64,000 nt of DNA, from positions 62,001-126,000 of the forward strand of contig NZ_JBGORW010000002.1 of the NCBI RefSeq assembly GCF_041538065.1. Reading direction: 5' to 3'. A program made the translations under genes and the position numbers. The notes under the pieces are model-generated. The model was not told where the DNA came from, did not search any database, and saw nothing but the letters and a program-made list of their open reading frames with translations. How positions within the stretch are numbered: the first letter of the stretch is position 1; each line of letters starts with the position of its first letter. Positions 8,302 through 16,168 of the stretch are shown here, one piece after another. The DNA comes from Leptotrichia hongkongensis (GTDB taxonomy: Bacteria > Fusobacteriota > Fusobacteriia > Fusobacteriales > Leptotrichiaceae).

Positions 8302-8322
8302 TCAATTACTTGATTGAATAGT
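8297..8322. promoter_or_regulatory. Probable operator for the ArsR-rhodanese regulator
   Basis: A perfect 9-bp inverted repeat, ACTATTCAA (8297-8305) and TTGAATAGT (8314-8322), is separated by 8 bases. It overlaps the -10 box and start point of trxA. ATTCAA/TTGAAT half-sites fit ArsR-family operators. Binding here would block transcription. Confidence 0.65.
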
Positions 8323-8419
8323 TGATTTTCTAAAAACAGTATAACACAATTTTTTTAAAAAATAAACTATAAATTATAAAACTTAACAAAAATGATTTTA
8401 AGAAAGAGGTTGATGTAAA

Positions 8420-8731
8420 ATGGCATTAAGTTTAAATAAAGATAATTTTGAAAAAAGTATTGCAAATGGAGTTGCTCTAGTAGATTTTTGGGCAGAATGG
8501 TGTGGACCTTGTAAAATGCAACTTCCTATTATTGAAGAATTTTCAGGAGAAATGGAAGGAAAAGCTACAATAGGAAAAGTAAATGTAGATGAAGAACTAG
8601 AATTAGCACAATCTTTCGGAATTCAAAGCATCCCTACATTAATTTTATTCAAGGATGGAAAACCTGTAAAAAAATTAGTTGGATTACATTCAAAAGAAGC
8701 ACTTTATGAAGAAGTAAACCAAATATTATAG
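8420..8731 (+). CDS. trxA: Thioredoxin
   Basis: 103 aa, standard length. The redox-active site WCGPC lies at 27-31 (Cys28, Cys31) in FWAEWCGPCKM, with the conserved cis-proline segment QSIPTLILF. It reduces protein disulfides in the cytoplasm and is itself reduced by thioredoxin reductase, encoded next. A GAAAGAGGT ribosome site precedes the ATG. Its promoter is overlapped by a likely ArsR-rhodanese operator, so expression is probably tied to thiol or persulfide state. A weak terminator at 8779 separates it from trxB. Confidence 0.97.
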   Translation: MALSLNKDNFEKSIANGVALVDFWAEWCGPCKMQLPIIEEFSGEMEGKATIGKVNVDEELELAQSFGIQSIPTLILFKDGKPVKKLVGLHSKEALYEEVNQIL

Positions 8732-8778
8732 AATTTGGGCAAAATATATTATTTAAAGAAATATTTATTTATAAAAAA

Positions 8779-8812
8779 GTCTAGCGGTTATTTTTTAATT
8801 CTGCTAGGCTTT
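8779..8812 (+). terminator. Weak terminator after trxA
   Basis: GTCTAGCGG (8779-8787) pairs with CTGCTAGGC (8801-8809), including G-T pairs, followed by a short TTTAAT tail. Partial read-through into trxB is possible. Confidence 0.5.
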
Positions 8813-8885
8813 AATATTAAAAAATAAATTTAACTAAGTTATAGTTTATAAAACGAAAAATCGTAAAAAAGGAATGGTGAAAAAT

Positions 8886-9821
8886 ATGTATGATTCAGTA
8901 ATTATAGGATCAGGACCAGCAGGACTGACAGCCGCAATTTATCTAAGCCGTGCTGGATTAAAAAATATAATAATAAATGGAATGGAACCAGGTGGACAAT
9001 TGACAACTACAACAGAAGTTGAAAATTTTCCTGGATTTCCACAAGGAATTTCAGGTCCACAGCTAATAGAGGATATAAAAGCTCAATCAAAAAATTTTGG
9101 AACTGAATTTCTACAGGCAGTTGTAAAAGATATTGAAAATGTAGAAAATAGTGGTAAGAAAACATTTAAATTGCATTTAGATAACGGAAATATAATAGAA
9201 GCAAAAACAGTAATTTTATCAACAGGGGCAAGTGCAAAATACCTTGGAATTGAAAATGAAAAAGAAAATATAGGAAAAGGTGTTAGTGCATGTGCGACTT
9301 GTGACGGATTTTTTTATCGTGGAAAAGATGTTGTTGTAATTGGCGGTGGAGATACTGCGATGGAAGAAGCTATATTTTTAACAAAATTTGTAAACAAAGT
9401 TACTATCATTAACAGAAGAGATATATTACGTGCCTCTGCAATTATGCAACAAAGAGCAAGAGATAACGAAAAAATTGAGTGGAAATTAGATTATACTCCA
9501 AAAAAAGTGCTAGCTGATGAAAAAGTTACAGGAATAGAGCTTTTAAATAACAAAACAGGCGAAATCGAAACTTTAGCAACAGATGGAATTTTTGTAGCGA
9601 TTGGAAGAACTCCAAATACAAAATTTCTTGAAGGAAAAGTCGAAATTGACGATAGAGGCTACATTATAACAAAAGGAAAATCCTCTAAAACAAGTACTCC
9701 TGGAATCTTTGCAGCAGGAGATGTTCAAGACAGCAAATATCAGCAGGCAATAATTGCGGCTGGAAGTGGTGCTATTGCGGGACTTGATGTAGAAGAATAT
9801 TTAAGAGAAAATAATTTATAA
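8886..9821 (+). CDS. trxB: Thioredoxin reductase
   Basis: 311 aa from the ATG at 8886. An in-frame ATG at 8874 abuts the AAAGGA ribosome site, so the later one is preferred. FAD-binding GSGPAG lies near the start, the redox pair CATC at residues 136-139 is followed by DGFF, and the NADPH site is VIGGGDTAMEEA. The C-terminal second FAD motif is TPGIFAAGDV. It transfers electrons from NADPH to thioredoxin. Located just downstream of trxA, it forms a complete thioredoxin system with it. A terminator follows at 9853. Confidence 0.96.
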   Translation: MYDSVIIGSGPAGLTAAIYLSRAGLKNIIINGMEPGGQLTTTTEVENFPGFPQGISGPQLIEDIKAQSKNFGTEFLQAVVKDIENVENSGKKTFKLHLDNGNIIEAKTVILSTGASAKYLGIENEKENIGKGVSACATCDGFFYRGKDVVVIGGGDTAMEEAIFLTKFVNKVTIINRRDILRASAIMQQRARDNEKIEWKLDYTPKKVLADEKVTGIELLNNKTGEIETLATDGIFVAIGRTPNTKFLEGKVEIDDRGYIITKGKSSKTSTPGIFAAGDVQDSKYQQAIIAAGSGAIAGLDVEEYLRENNL

Positions 9822-9852
9822 TTCTAAAACTTAAAGAAATAAAATATTAAAT

Positions 9853-9906
9853 ATGTACCAATAAACTGGATAATAATAATTAGAAAGTTTTAAGGTACAT
9901 TTTTTG
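9853..9906 (+). terminator. trxB terminator
   Basis: ATGTACC (9853-9859) pairs with GGTACAT (9894-9900) and runs into TTTTTTG. Its stem is the same as that of the terminator at 4182. Confidence 0.7.
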
Positions 9907-10046
9907 TTTTATATTTTACTTTATAATAAAATATACTCTAAATCTATTTTTTAACTTAATTATCCAACTGATCCAAATAAAATTTATTAATCGAAAAAAT
10001 AAAATTATAAAAAATTAATTAAATTTTTTTATTTTTCTGAAATAAT
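9907..10046. other. AT-rich intergenic region
   Basis: Between the trxB terminator and the next promoter. Very A/T-rich; it contains a partial match (ATACTCTAAATCTATTTTTTAA) to the ends of the small TIR elements but no second end. No gene seen. Confidence 0.35.
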
Positions 10047-10075
10047 ATGACAAATATAAAAAAATATAGTATAAT
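10047..10075 (+). promoter_or_regulatory. Promoter of the TPR-protein gene
   Basis: ATGACA (10047-10052), 17 bases, TATAAT (10070-10075), about 95 bases before the start codon. Confidence 0.6.
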
Positions 10076-10169
10076 ATAATAATGTAATAATTTTAAATTA
10101 AAACTCCAAATTTTAAATAATAAATTTGGAGGCAAAAAATAAAACATTAAAAATAGGAGGTTACTTTTT

Positions 10170-11210
10170 ATGGAAAATATTGAATTTGAAAGTTTCGATA
10201 ATATTGAAAATGATGATTCAGGACGATTGTATGAAATGGGAAAAAGTTACTACGACAGCGGTTCTGACATACTTGCTGAAAAATACTTGAAAGAAGCAGC
10301 TAAAGGTGGAAATAGAAAGGCTTTTCTTTTACTTGCTGATATTTATCTAAAATATGACAAATTAAATTTAGCAGAAAAATATTTAAAAAAAATTGCTGAT
10401 GGCGGAGATTTTGAACTGCAAGATAAACTTGGAACAGTTTATAAAAGAAAATCAAATTTTGAATTAGCTGAGTATTATTATAAACAAGCTATAAGCAATG
10501 GAAATCAAAGAGCACAGTATCACTTAGGGAAATTGTATTATTTATTCAAAAAGAAAAATTTAGCAATAGATTATTTAAAACCTGTAGCTGATGAAAGAGA
10601 TCAAGAAGCTCAAGTACTGCTTGCAAAAATTTACTATGACAATGGTCAAGTTGATTTGGCTGAAGAATATTTACATAAGGCAAAAGATAATGGTGAAGCA
10701 TATTATCTTCTTGGAAAACTGTATGGCGAAAGACAGGACATTGAAACTGCTGAAAAACATTTAAAAACAGCAGCAGATGACTATGACAATAAAAGAGCGC
10801 AGGAAGTTCTTTCAAACCTTTATACAGACAAAAACAATCTTACTCTTGCAAAACACTATTTAAAATTGCTTGCAGATGAAAATCATTTGGAAGCCTTTGC
10901 ACTGCTTGGAAACATTTTTGCTGATGAAAAAAACTATAATCTTGCCTACACAAATTATGGACATTTTTTTGAAGGAAAAAAACGAGAAAATGCAAAAGTT
11001 GATATGAAAAAAATTGACGATGCAAAACTTAAATTTAATTTTGGAAAATGCTGTATAAAACTTGGAAAATTTGACATTGCTGAACAAAATTTAAAAGATA
11101 GTGAATATCTGAAAATTTCTGACAATGTAATTGAAGTTGCAAAACTTTACGAAGAAGCAGATCAGTTGAAATTGGCTATCCAATACTACAAATTAGCTTT
11201 ACATTTGTAA
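10170..11210 (+). CDS. TPR/Sel1-like repeat protein
   Basis: 346 aa with about eight to nine tandem helix-turn-helix repeats of 33-36 residues. Recurring pattern: LAEKYLKKAADGG or LAIDYLKPVADERDQEAQ..LAKIYYDNG. These are TPR/Sel1-type solenoids that act as protein-binding scaffolds. No signal peptide or membrane segment is seen, so it is cytoplasmic. The start has a strong AGGAGGT ribosome site. pyrD follows 37 bases downstream with its own AGGAGG, so they may be cotranscribed. The partner is unknown; similar proteins occur in several tandem copies in Fusobacteria (general knowledge). Confidence 0.75.
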   Translation: MENIEFESFDNIENDDSGRLYEMGKSYYDSGSDILAEKYLKEAAKGGNRKAFLLLADIYLKYDKLNLAEKYLKKIADGGDFELQDKLGTVYKRKSNFELAEYYYKQAISNGNQRAQYHLGKLYYLFKKKNLAIDYLKPVADERDQEAQVLLAKIYYDNGQVDLAEEYLHKAKDNGEAYYLLGKLYGERQDIETAEKHLKTAADDYDNKRAQEVLSNLYTDKNNLTLAKHYLKLLADENHLEAFALLGNIFADEKNYNLAYTNYGHFFEGKKRENAKVDMKKIDDAKLKFNFGKCCIKLGKFDIAEQNLKDSEYLKISDNVIEVAKLYEEADQLKLAIQYYKLALHL

Positions 11211-11247
11211 TTTAAATAAAAATAAATATTAAATTTTAGGAGGAAAA

Positions 11248-12180
11248 ATGGCAACTACAAAAACAAAAATAGGTGATTTTGAGTTTGAAAACTGCTTTAT
11301 GAATGCTGCTGGAGTTTACTGTTATGACAAAAACGAATTGGAACAAGTGATAAATTCACAAGCTGGAACATTTGTTACCAAAACTGCGACATTACAGTCA
11401 CGTCCTGGAAATCCTGAACCTAGATACCACGACACAAATTTAGGAAGTATAAATTCAATGGGTCTCCCAAATTTAGGATTTGATTACTATTTAGAATATT
11501 TATTAGAATTACAGAAAACACATCCTGATAGAACTTTCTTTTTCTCGCTTGTAGGAATGTCGACAGAAGACACTCACGCATTACTAAAAAAAGTTCAGGA
11601 AAGTGATTTTAAAGGAATAACAGAACTTAACCTGTCTTGTCCAAATGTGCCAGGAAAACCTCAAATTGCCTATGATTTGGAAACTACTGAAAAATTATTA
11701 ACAGATATTTTTTCATATTTCAAAAAACCACTTGGAGTAAAATTGCCTCCTTACTTTGATATTGTCCACTTCGATCAAGCAGCTGCAGTATTTAATAAAT
11801 TTCCACTAACATTTATAAACTGTATAAACAGTATTGGAAATGGGCTTGTGATTGAAGATGAAAGCGTTGTAATAAAGCCTAAAAATGGATTTGGCGGAAT
11901 TGGAGGAGAATATATAAAGCCAACTGCTCTTGCCAATGTTCACGCATTTTATAAAAGATTAAATCCTTCTATCAAAATTATTGGAACGGGAGGAGTTCTT
12001 ACGGGACAAGACGCTTTTGAACATATTCTTTGTGGAGCAAGCATGGTTCAAATCGGTACGACTTTACATAAAGAAGGTCCTAGTGCTTTTGAAAGAATAA
12101 CTAACGAATTAAAAGCTATTATGGATAAAAAAGGATACAAAACTATCGAAGATTTCAGAGGAAAATTGAAATATTTATAA
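11248..12180 (+). CDS. pyrD: Dihydroorotate dehydrogenase, class 1A (fumarate-linked)
   Basis: 310 aa. Oxidises dihydroorotate to orotate in pyrimidine synthesis with FMN. The active-site segment NLSCPNVPGKPQ has Cys131, matching the position and sequence of Lactococcus PyrDA, which defines class 1A (cytosolic dimer using fumarate). The FMN phosphate site IGTGGVLTGQDAFEHIL and the C-terminal LKYL ending also fit. No PyrK partner, which class 1B needs, is nearby, and no other pyr biosynthesis gene adjoins it (pyrG is 47 kb away). The AGGAGG ribosome site is strong and a terminator follows at 12188. Confidence 0.92.
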   Translation: MATTKTKIGDFEFENCFMNAAGVYCYDKNELEQVINSQAGTFVTKTATLQSRPGNPEPRYHDTNLGSINSMGLPNLGFDYYLEYLLELQKTHPDRTFFFSLVGMSTEDTHALLKKVQESDFKGITELNLSCPNVPGKPQIAYDLETTEKLLTDIFSYFKKPLGVKLPPYFDIVHFDQAAAVFNKFPLTFINCINSIGNGLVIEDESVVIKPKNGFGGIGGEYIKPTALANVHAFYKRLNPSIKIIGTGGVLTGQDAFEHILCGASMVQIGTTLHKEGPSAFERITNELKAIMDKKGYKTIEDFRGKLKYL

Positions 12181-12187
12181 TTTTTTC

Positions 12188-12213
12188 AACCCACTATTTT
12201 AATGGTGGGTTTA
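12188..12213 (+). terminator. pyrD terminator
   Basis: AACCCAC (12188-12194) pairs with GTGGGTT (12205-12211). The T tract after the stem is short. Confidence 0.6.
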
Positions 12214-12261
12214 ATAATAAAAAATAAAAAGTAAAGTAAACAATGAAATAAGGTGATAGAA

Positions 12262-12996
12262 ATGGATAAAATAAGTTTGCTTCAAAAAATAATTGATGAA
12301 AGTAAAAGAATCGTCTTTTTTGGAGGTGCGGGAGTTTCCACAGAATCTGGCATCCCTGATTTTAGAAGTGCAAATGGAGTCTACAATTTAAAACTTGATA
12401 GAAATTTTTCTCCAGAAGAGCTTGTTTCCCACACAATGTATGAAAAATATCCTGAAGAATTTTACGATTTTTATAAAAAACATCTCGTTTATCCAAATGC
12501 AAAACCAAATTTCGCTCATAAATACTTGGCAAAGTTGGAACAAGATGGAAAATTGAAGGCTGTAATTACCCAAAATATCGACTGTCTGCATGAAATGGCT
12601 GGAAGTAAAAATGTCCTGAAACTTCACGGAACTGTTGACAGCAATACTTGTATTATTTGCAGTCAAAAATACAATATGGAAGAATTTTTAAAAATCTGTG
12701 AAACTGAAAATATCCCGCATTGTTCAAAATGTGGCGGAATTATAAAACCAGATGTTACTTTATATGAAGAAGTACCTGATCCAGATACTTTTAGAAAAGC
12801 AATAAACGAAATATCCAAAGCTGATACACTAATTATCGGAGGAACTTCGCTTATCGTGTATCCAGCAGCTTCTCTTGTACAGTATTTTCAAGGAAAAAAT
12901 CTCATTTTAATAAATAAATCCAAGACTGAGCAGGATAATTTTGCAAATTTAGTTATACACGAAAGCATAGGCGAAGTTTTTAAAAAATTAAAATAA
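12262..12996 (+). CDS. cobB: SIR2-family NAD-dependent protein deacylase (sirtuin)
   Basis: 244 aa from the ATG at 12262; AAGGTGAT at 12250-12257 is its ribosome site, so the in-frame GTG at 12253 is unlikely. Motifs in order: GAGVSTESGIPDFRS (NAD binding), QNIDCLHEMAG, catalytic His122 in KLHG, and a zinc site CIIC...CSKC (Cys130, 133, 154, 157). It removes acetyl or other acyl groups from lysines using NAD. It precedes the phosphatase gene by 21 bases, probably one transcript. cobB is the usual bacterial name; acyl specificity cannot be read from sequence. Confidence 0.93.
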   Translation: MDKISLLQKIIDESKRIVFFGGAGVSTESGIPDFRSANGVYNLKLDRNFSPEELVSHTMYEKYPEEFYDFYKKHLVYPNAKPNFAHKYLAKLEQDGKLKAVITQNIDCLHEMAGSKNVLKLHGTVDSNTCIICSQKYNMEEFLKICETENIPHCSKCGGIIKPDVTLYEEVPDPDTFRKAINEISKADTLIIGGTSLIVYPAASLVQYFQGKNLILINKSKTEQDNFANLVIHESIGEVFKKLK

Positions 12997-13017
12997 AAAA
13001 TAAATAAAGAGGTAAAA

Positions 13018-13482
13018 ATGATAAAAGTATTATTTGTCTGTCTAGGAAATATATGCCGTTCTCCAATGGCAGAAGCAGTCTTTCGAGAAATGGTAAAAAA
13101 AGAAGGGCTATCTGACAAAATTATTATTGATTCAGCTGCAACAAGTTCTTGGGAACACGGAAATCCAGTTCATCACGGTACTAAAACTAGGCTTGCTAAA
13201 GAAGGAATCGGTGTTGAAGGAATGTATTCCAGAATTTTGAATAATGATGATTTGGATGCCGATTATATTATTGGAATGGACGAAAGTAATATAGAAAATA
13301 TAAAACTTTTTACAAATGGAAAAAATAAAGGTGAAATAAAAATGCTGTTAGAATACGCAGGAGAAAACCGAGAAATTAAAGATCCGTGGTTTACTGGCGA
13401 TTTTGACACAACTTATGATGATGTTGTAAAAGGTTGCAGTGCATTGTTAGAATTTATTAAAAAAAATGACTTTAATATTTAA
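13018..13482 (+). CDS. Low-molecular-weight protein tyrosine phosphatase
   Basis: 154 aa. The P-loop CLGNICRS (Cys8 to Arg14, C-x5-R) lies at the N-terminus, and the general-acid Asp122 is in KDPWF. The length is standard for the family. It hydrolyses phosphotyrosine, and in many bacteria it partners a tyrosine kinase in capsule or polysaccharide export; none is adjacent here. It is cotranscribed with the sirtuin, giving a pair of protein-modification erasers. Arginine-phosphatase activity (YwlE type) is an alternative; I see no clear discriminator. Confidence 0.92.
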   Translation: MIKVLFVCLGNICRSPMAEAVFREMVKKEGLSDKIIIDSAATSSWEHGNPVHHGTKTRLAKEGIGVEGMYSRILNNDDLDADYIIGMDESNIENIKLFTNGKNKGEIKMLLEYAGENREIKDPWFTGDFDTTYDDVVKGCSALLEFIKKNDFNI

Positions 13483-13525
13483 TTTTATAATTCAATATTC
13501 AATAAGTTATAAAACAAGATTACTA

Positions 13526-13566
13526 CAAAAAGACTTTCGAGAGAACAATTTCTTGAAAGTTTTTTA
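13526..13566. terminator. Bidirectional terminator between the phosphatase and AraC genes
   Basis: ACTTTC (13533-13538) pairs with GAAAGT (13555-13560), extended inside by GAGA/TCTT. There are A and T tracts on the two sides, serving the convergent genes. Confidence 0.7.
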
Positions 13567-13568
13567 TT

Positions 13569-14561
13569 CTATTTTTTTTGATTTCTGAACTCTTTTGGAG
13601 TCATATTATAAAATTTGAAAAATTTTTTGTAAAAAAATGTCTGATTGGAAAACCCGACTTCTTCAGATATTTCCTGTATTGAATAATTAGTATTTTTCAA
13701 ATATGAAGAAGCGATATTCATTCTTTGAATTAATTGCAATTCTTTAAAATTTTTCCCAGTTTTTTCTTTAATTAAAGAAGATAAATATTTCGGATGATAG
13801 CCAAAAAGTTTTGCCATTTTTTCTATTGTGCAATCATTATAAAAAGATTCTATATAGTTCAATATTTCAAAAATAATATTTGAAGTATCTCCGTTTATTT
13901 TCACAATATGCTTGTTATGGTTTAAATCATAAAGCCGCAGCAATTCTATAAAAATAATGTCAATATAAGACTGAATGATTTCCTTACTATACTTATTTTT
14001 ATTATGATACTCAAGCAAAACCTGATTAAAAAGATAAATAATCTTATCATTTTTTCCTGTCCTAAAAACTATGTAGTTATCGTGTATTTTATTCATTGAA
14101 AGCGAATTAATAATAAATGATGCCAGAATACTCTGTTCGTGTATGCGTTTACTTAATGAACTTGAGAAATAATCGTTACTCATACTGATATTAAATATGA
14201 TGTCGTTTTCTTCTATTTCCGTTTTTGCTCTCACAACATTTTTATCAAAAATACACACATCTCCCTGATACAATGTCAATTCCTCGTTATCAATAATATA
14301 AGTACATTTTCCCGAATAAATATAGTTTAAATTTACATTTGAATGGCAATGGAAAGGAACTGAAGTATATCTGGAATCCCTCATCATTGAAATTTCCTTG
14401 CTTTTTAACTTATCTACTTCAAAAATTATAATTTTTTTCCCATTGACAGTTTTTTTCTTCAATTTTTTATATAATGGTGAAGTATTATTTGGATTTTCTA
14501 AATAAAACTCTTCTCTTGCAGTATTTTTTCTAATGTATTTGTCAAATTCTTCCAAATTCAT
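13569..14561 (-). CDS. AraC-family transcriptional regulator
   Basis: 330 aa from the ATG at 14561. ATGs at 14570 and 14567 lie too close to the GGAAGGAG ribosome site. The N-terminal ~140 residues look like a cupin sensor (FHCHSNVNLNYIYSGKCTYI, GDVCIFD). The C-terminal ~95 residues carry the two AraC helix-turn-helices (EKMAKLFGYHPKYLSSLIKE; IQEISEEVGFSNQTFFYKKF). It diverges from the PTS EIIBC and 6-phospho-beta-glucosidase genes across 150 bases, so it most likely activates them in response to a sugar or sugar phosphate (inference). Confidence 0.9.
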   Translation of the reverse strand: MNLEEFDKYIRKNTAREEFYLENPNNTSPLYKKLKKKTVNGKKIIIFEVDKLKSKEISMMRDSRYTSVPFHCHSNVNLNYIYSGKCTYIIDNEELTLYQGDVCIFDKNVVRAKTEIEENDIIFNISMSNDYFSSSLSKRIHEQSILASFIINSLSMNKIHDNYIVFRTGKNDKIIYLFNQVLLEYHNKNKYSKEIIQSYIDIIFIELLRLYDLNHNKHIVKINGDTSNIIFEILNYIESFYNDCTIEKMAKLFGYHPKYLSSLIKEKTGKNFKELQLIQRMNIASSYLKNTNYSIQEISEEVGFSNQTFFYKKFFKFYNMTPKEFRNQKK

Positions 14562-14713
14562 TTTCATCATCTCCTTCCACTTTTTATTATACCTTACTTT
14601 TTGTTATAATATAAGTTGTTTTTTGATATTATTTATTTCTTTTTTATAGTTTATAATATACTCAAAGAATAAGGAAAATAGCTATAATCCAAAAAAATAT
14701 CAGGGAGGAAAAA

Positions 14714-16100
14714 ATGAACTATAAAGAACTTGCAGAAAAAATTTTAAATAATATAGGAACTTCAAAAAATATAGAAAGCTATACTCACTGTGCTACAAGA
14801 TTGCGTTTTAACTTGATTGACCCATCAAAATTTAATCAGGATGAGTTAAAAAAAAACAAATGGAATTATGGGAACTGTAGTAAGCGGAAATCAGCAACAG
14901 GTTATAATAGGACCAGATGTACAACATGTTTATAATGAAATAAGAAATTTATTATCTCAGTTAGGAAATAATATTTCTTTAGAAAAAAATCCTTCAAGTG
15001 AAGTATCAAAAGAATCAAAGAAATTTTCATTTGATGAAATGTTAGACACCATTTCAGGAATATTCACTCCTATATTATCAGCAATTACAGGAGCTGCAAT
15101 GATAAAAGTAATTGTTATTTTATTGACAATAACAGGACTATTGAAAGATAAGTCACAAACACAAACTATCTTAAATTTTGTCAGTGATACACCTTTCTAT
15201 TTTCTTCCAGTTATGCTTTCGTACTCTGCAGCAGTAAAATTTAAAATGAATCCTATGATGGGAATGCTACTAGGATTAATGATGATTCATCCAAAATATC
15301 TGGAAATGGTAAAACTTGGAGAAAATATAAGTTTTTTTGGAATACCTGTAACTCTTGCAACATATACATCCACAGTTATCCCAATAATATTAATAATCTG
15401 GGTTGCATCATATGTAGAAAAATTATCTGATAAACTTTCTCCAAAATCTATACGTTTCTTTTTAAAACCATTATTAACTTTACTTATTATGATTCCATTG
15501 GCATTTTGCATGATTGGGCCTCTTGGAACAATTGCAGGACAATTATTAGAAAAAATGTTAAACTTGCTACAAATTAACTATCCATGGACATTACCAATTA
15601 TCTTTGGAGCTTTTGCACCAGTAGTTATTATGTTTGGAATGCATTACGTTGTTACTATTCCATTAGTTATCACAGCAATTAATGCAAATGGATTTGATAT
15701 GATAGGACCGGGATTTTTGGTGGCAAATATGGGACAGGCTGGTGCTGCACTTGCAATAGCACTTGTTTCTAAAGATAAAGATTTTAAATCAATGTCAGCT
15801 TCTTCAGGTTTAACTGCATTATTTGGAATAACAGAACCTGCAATGTATGGGGTAAATCTGAAATTGAAAAAACCTTTCCTTTTCGCTCTCTCAGGTGGAC
15901 TGCTTGGAGGAATTATTTGTGGAATTGCAGGAGTAAAAAGAGTTGTTTTTGGGCCTACTGGACTTGCAACACTTCCTATTTTCATTGATCCTAAAAACAA
16001 TATGAATTTTATCTTTGCAATTATAGGATTAGTAATAAGTTTTATCACTTCATTTGCATTAACTTATTTCACATACAAAAATAAAAATACTTTACAATAG
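14714..16100 (+). pseudogene. PTS beta-glucoside-type EIIBC, apparent frameshift in A9
   Basis: The EIIB part starts at 14714 (GGGAGG ribosome site) with phosphorylatable Cys26 in YTHCATRLRF. At about 14848-14856 a run of nine A's breaks the frame, and the first frame ends at 14935. Reading eight A's joins ...DELKKTNG to IMGTVVSGNQQQVIIGPDV, the normal EIIB continuation, then an EIIC domain of about 10 membrane helices ending at 16100 (GITEPAMYGVN is a typical EIIC motif). The rejoined protein is about 461 aa and lacks EIIA. It would import and phosphorylate a beta-glucoside for the next gene. This may be a true lesion, slippage-dependent expression, or a sequencing error; the domains are otherwise intact, which argues against old decay. 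Confidence 0.8.
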
Positions 16101-16168
16101 CTAAAAAACTAAAGTTATTATATTAATATAACAAAAATATTATAATATTGAAAGGAAAAATTTTAATT

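Noticed and set aside
14848..14862. Possible -1 ribosomal frameshift at A-AAA-AAC in the EIIBC gene
   Set aside because: The heptamer is in the right phase, but a -1 shift reads CAA ATG GAA TTA TGG GAA CTG and then a stop. The needed shift is +1 (or loss of one A).
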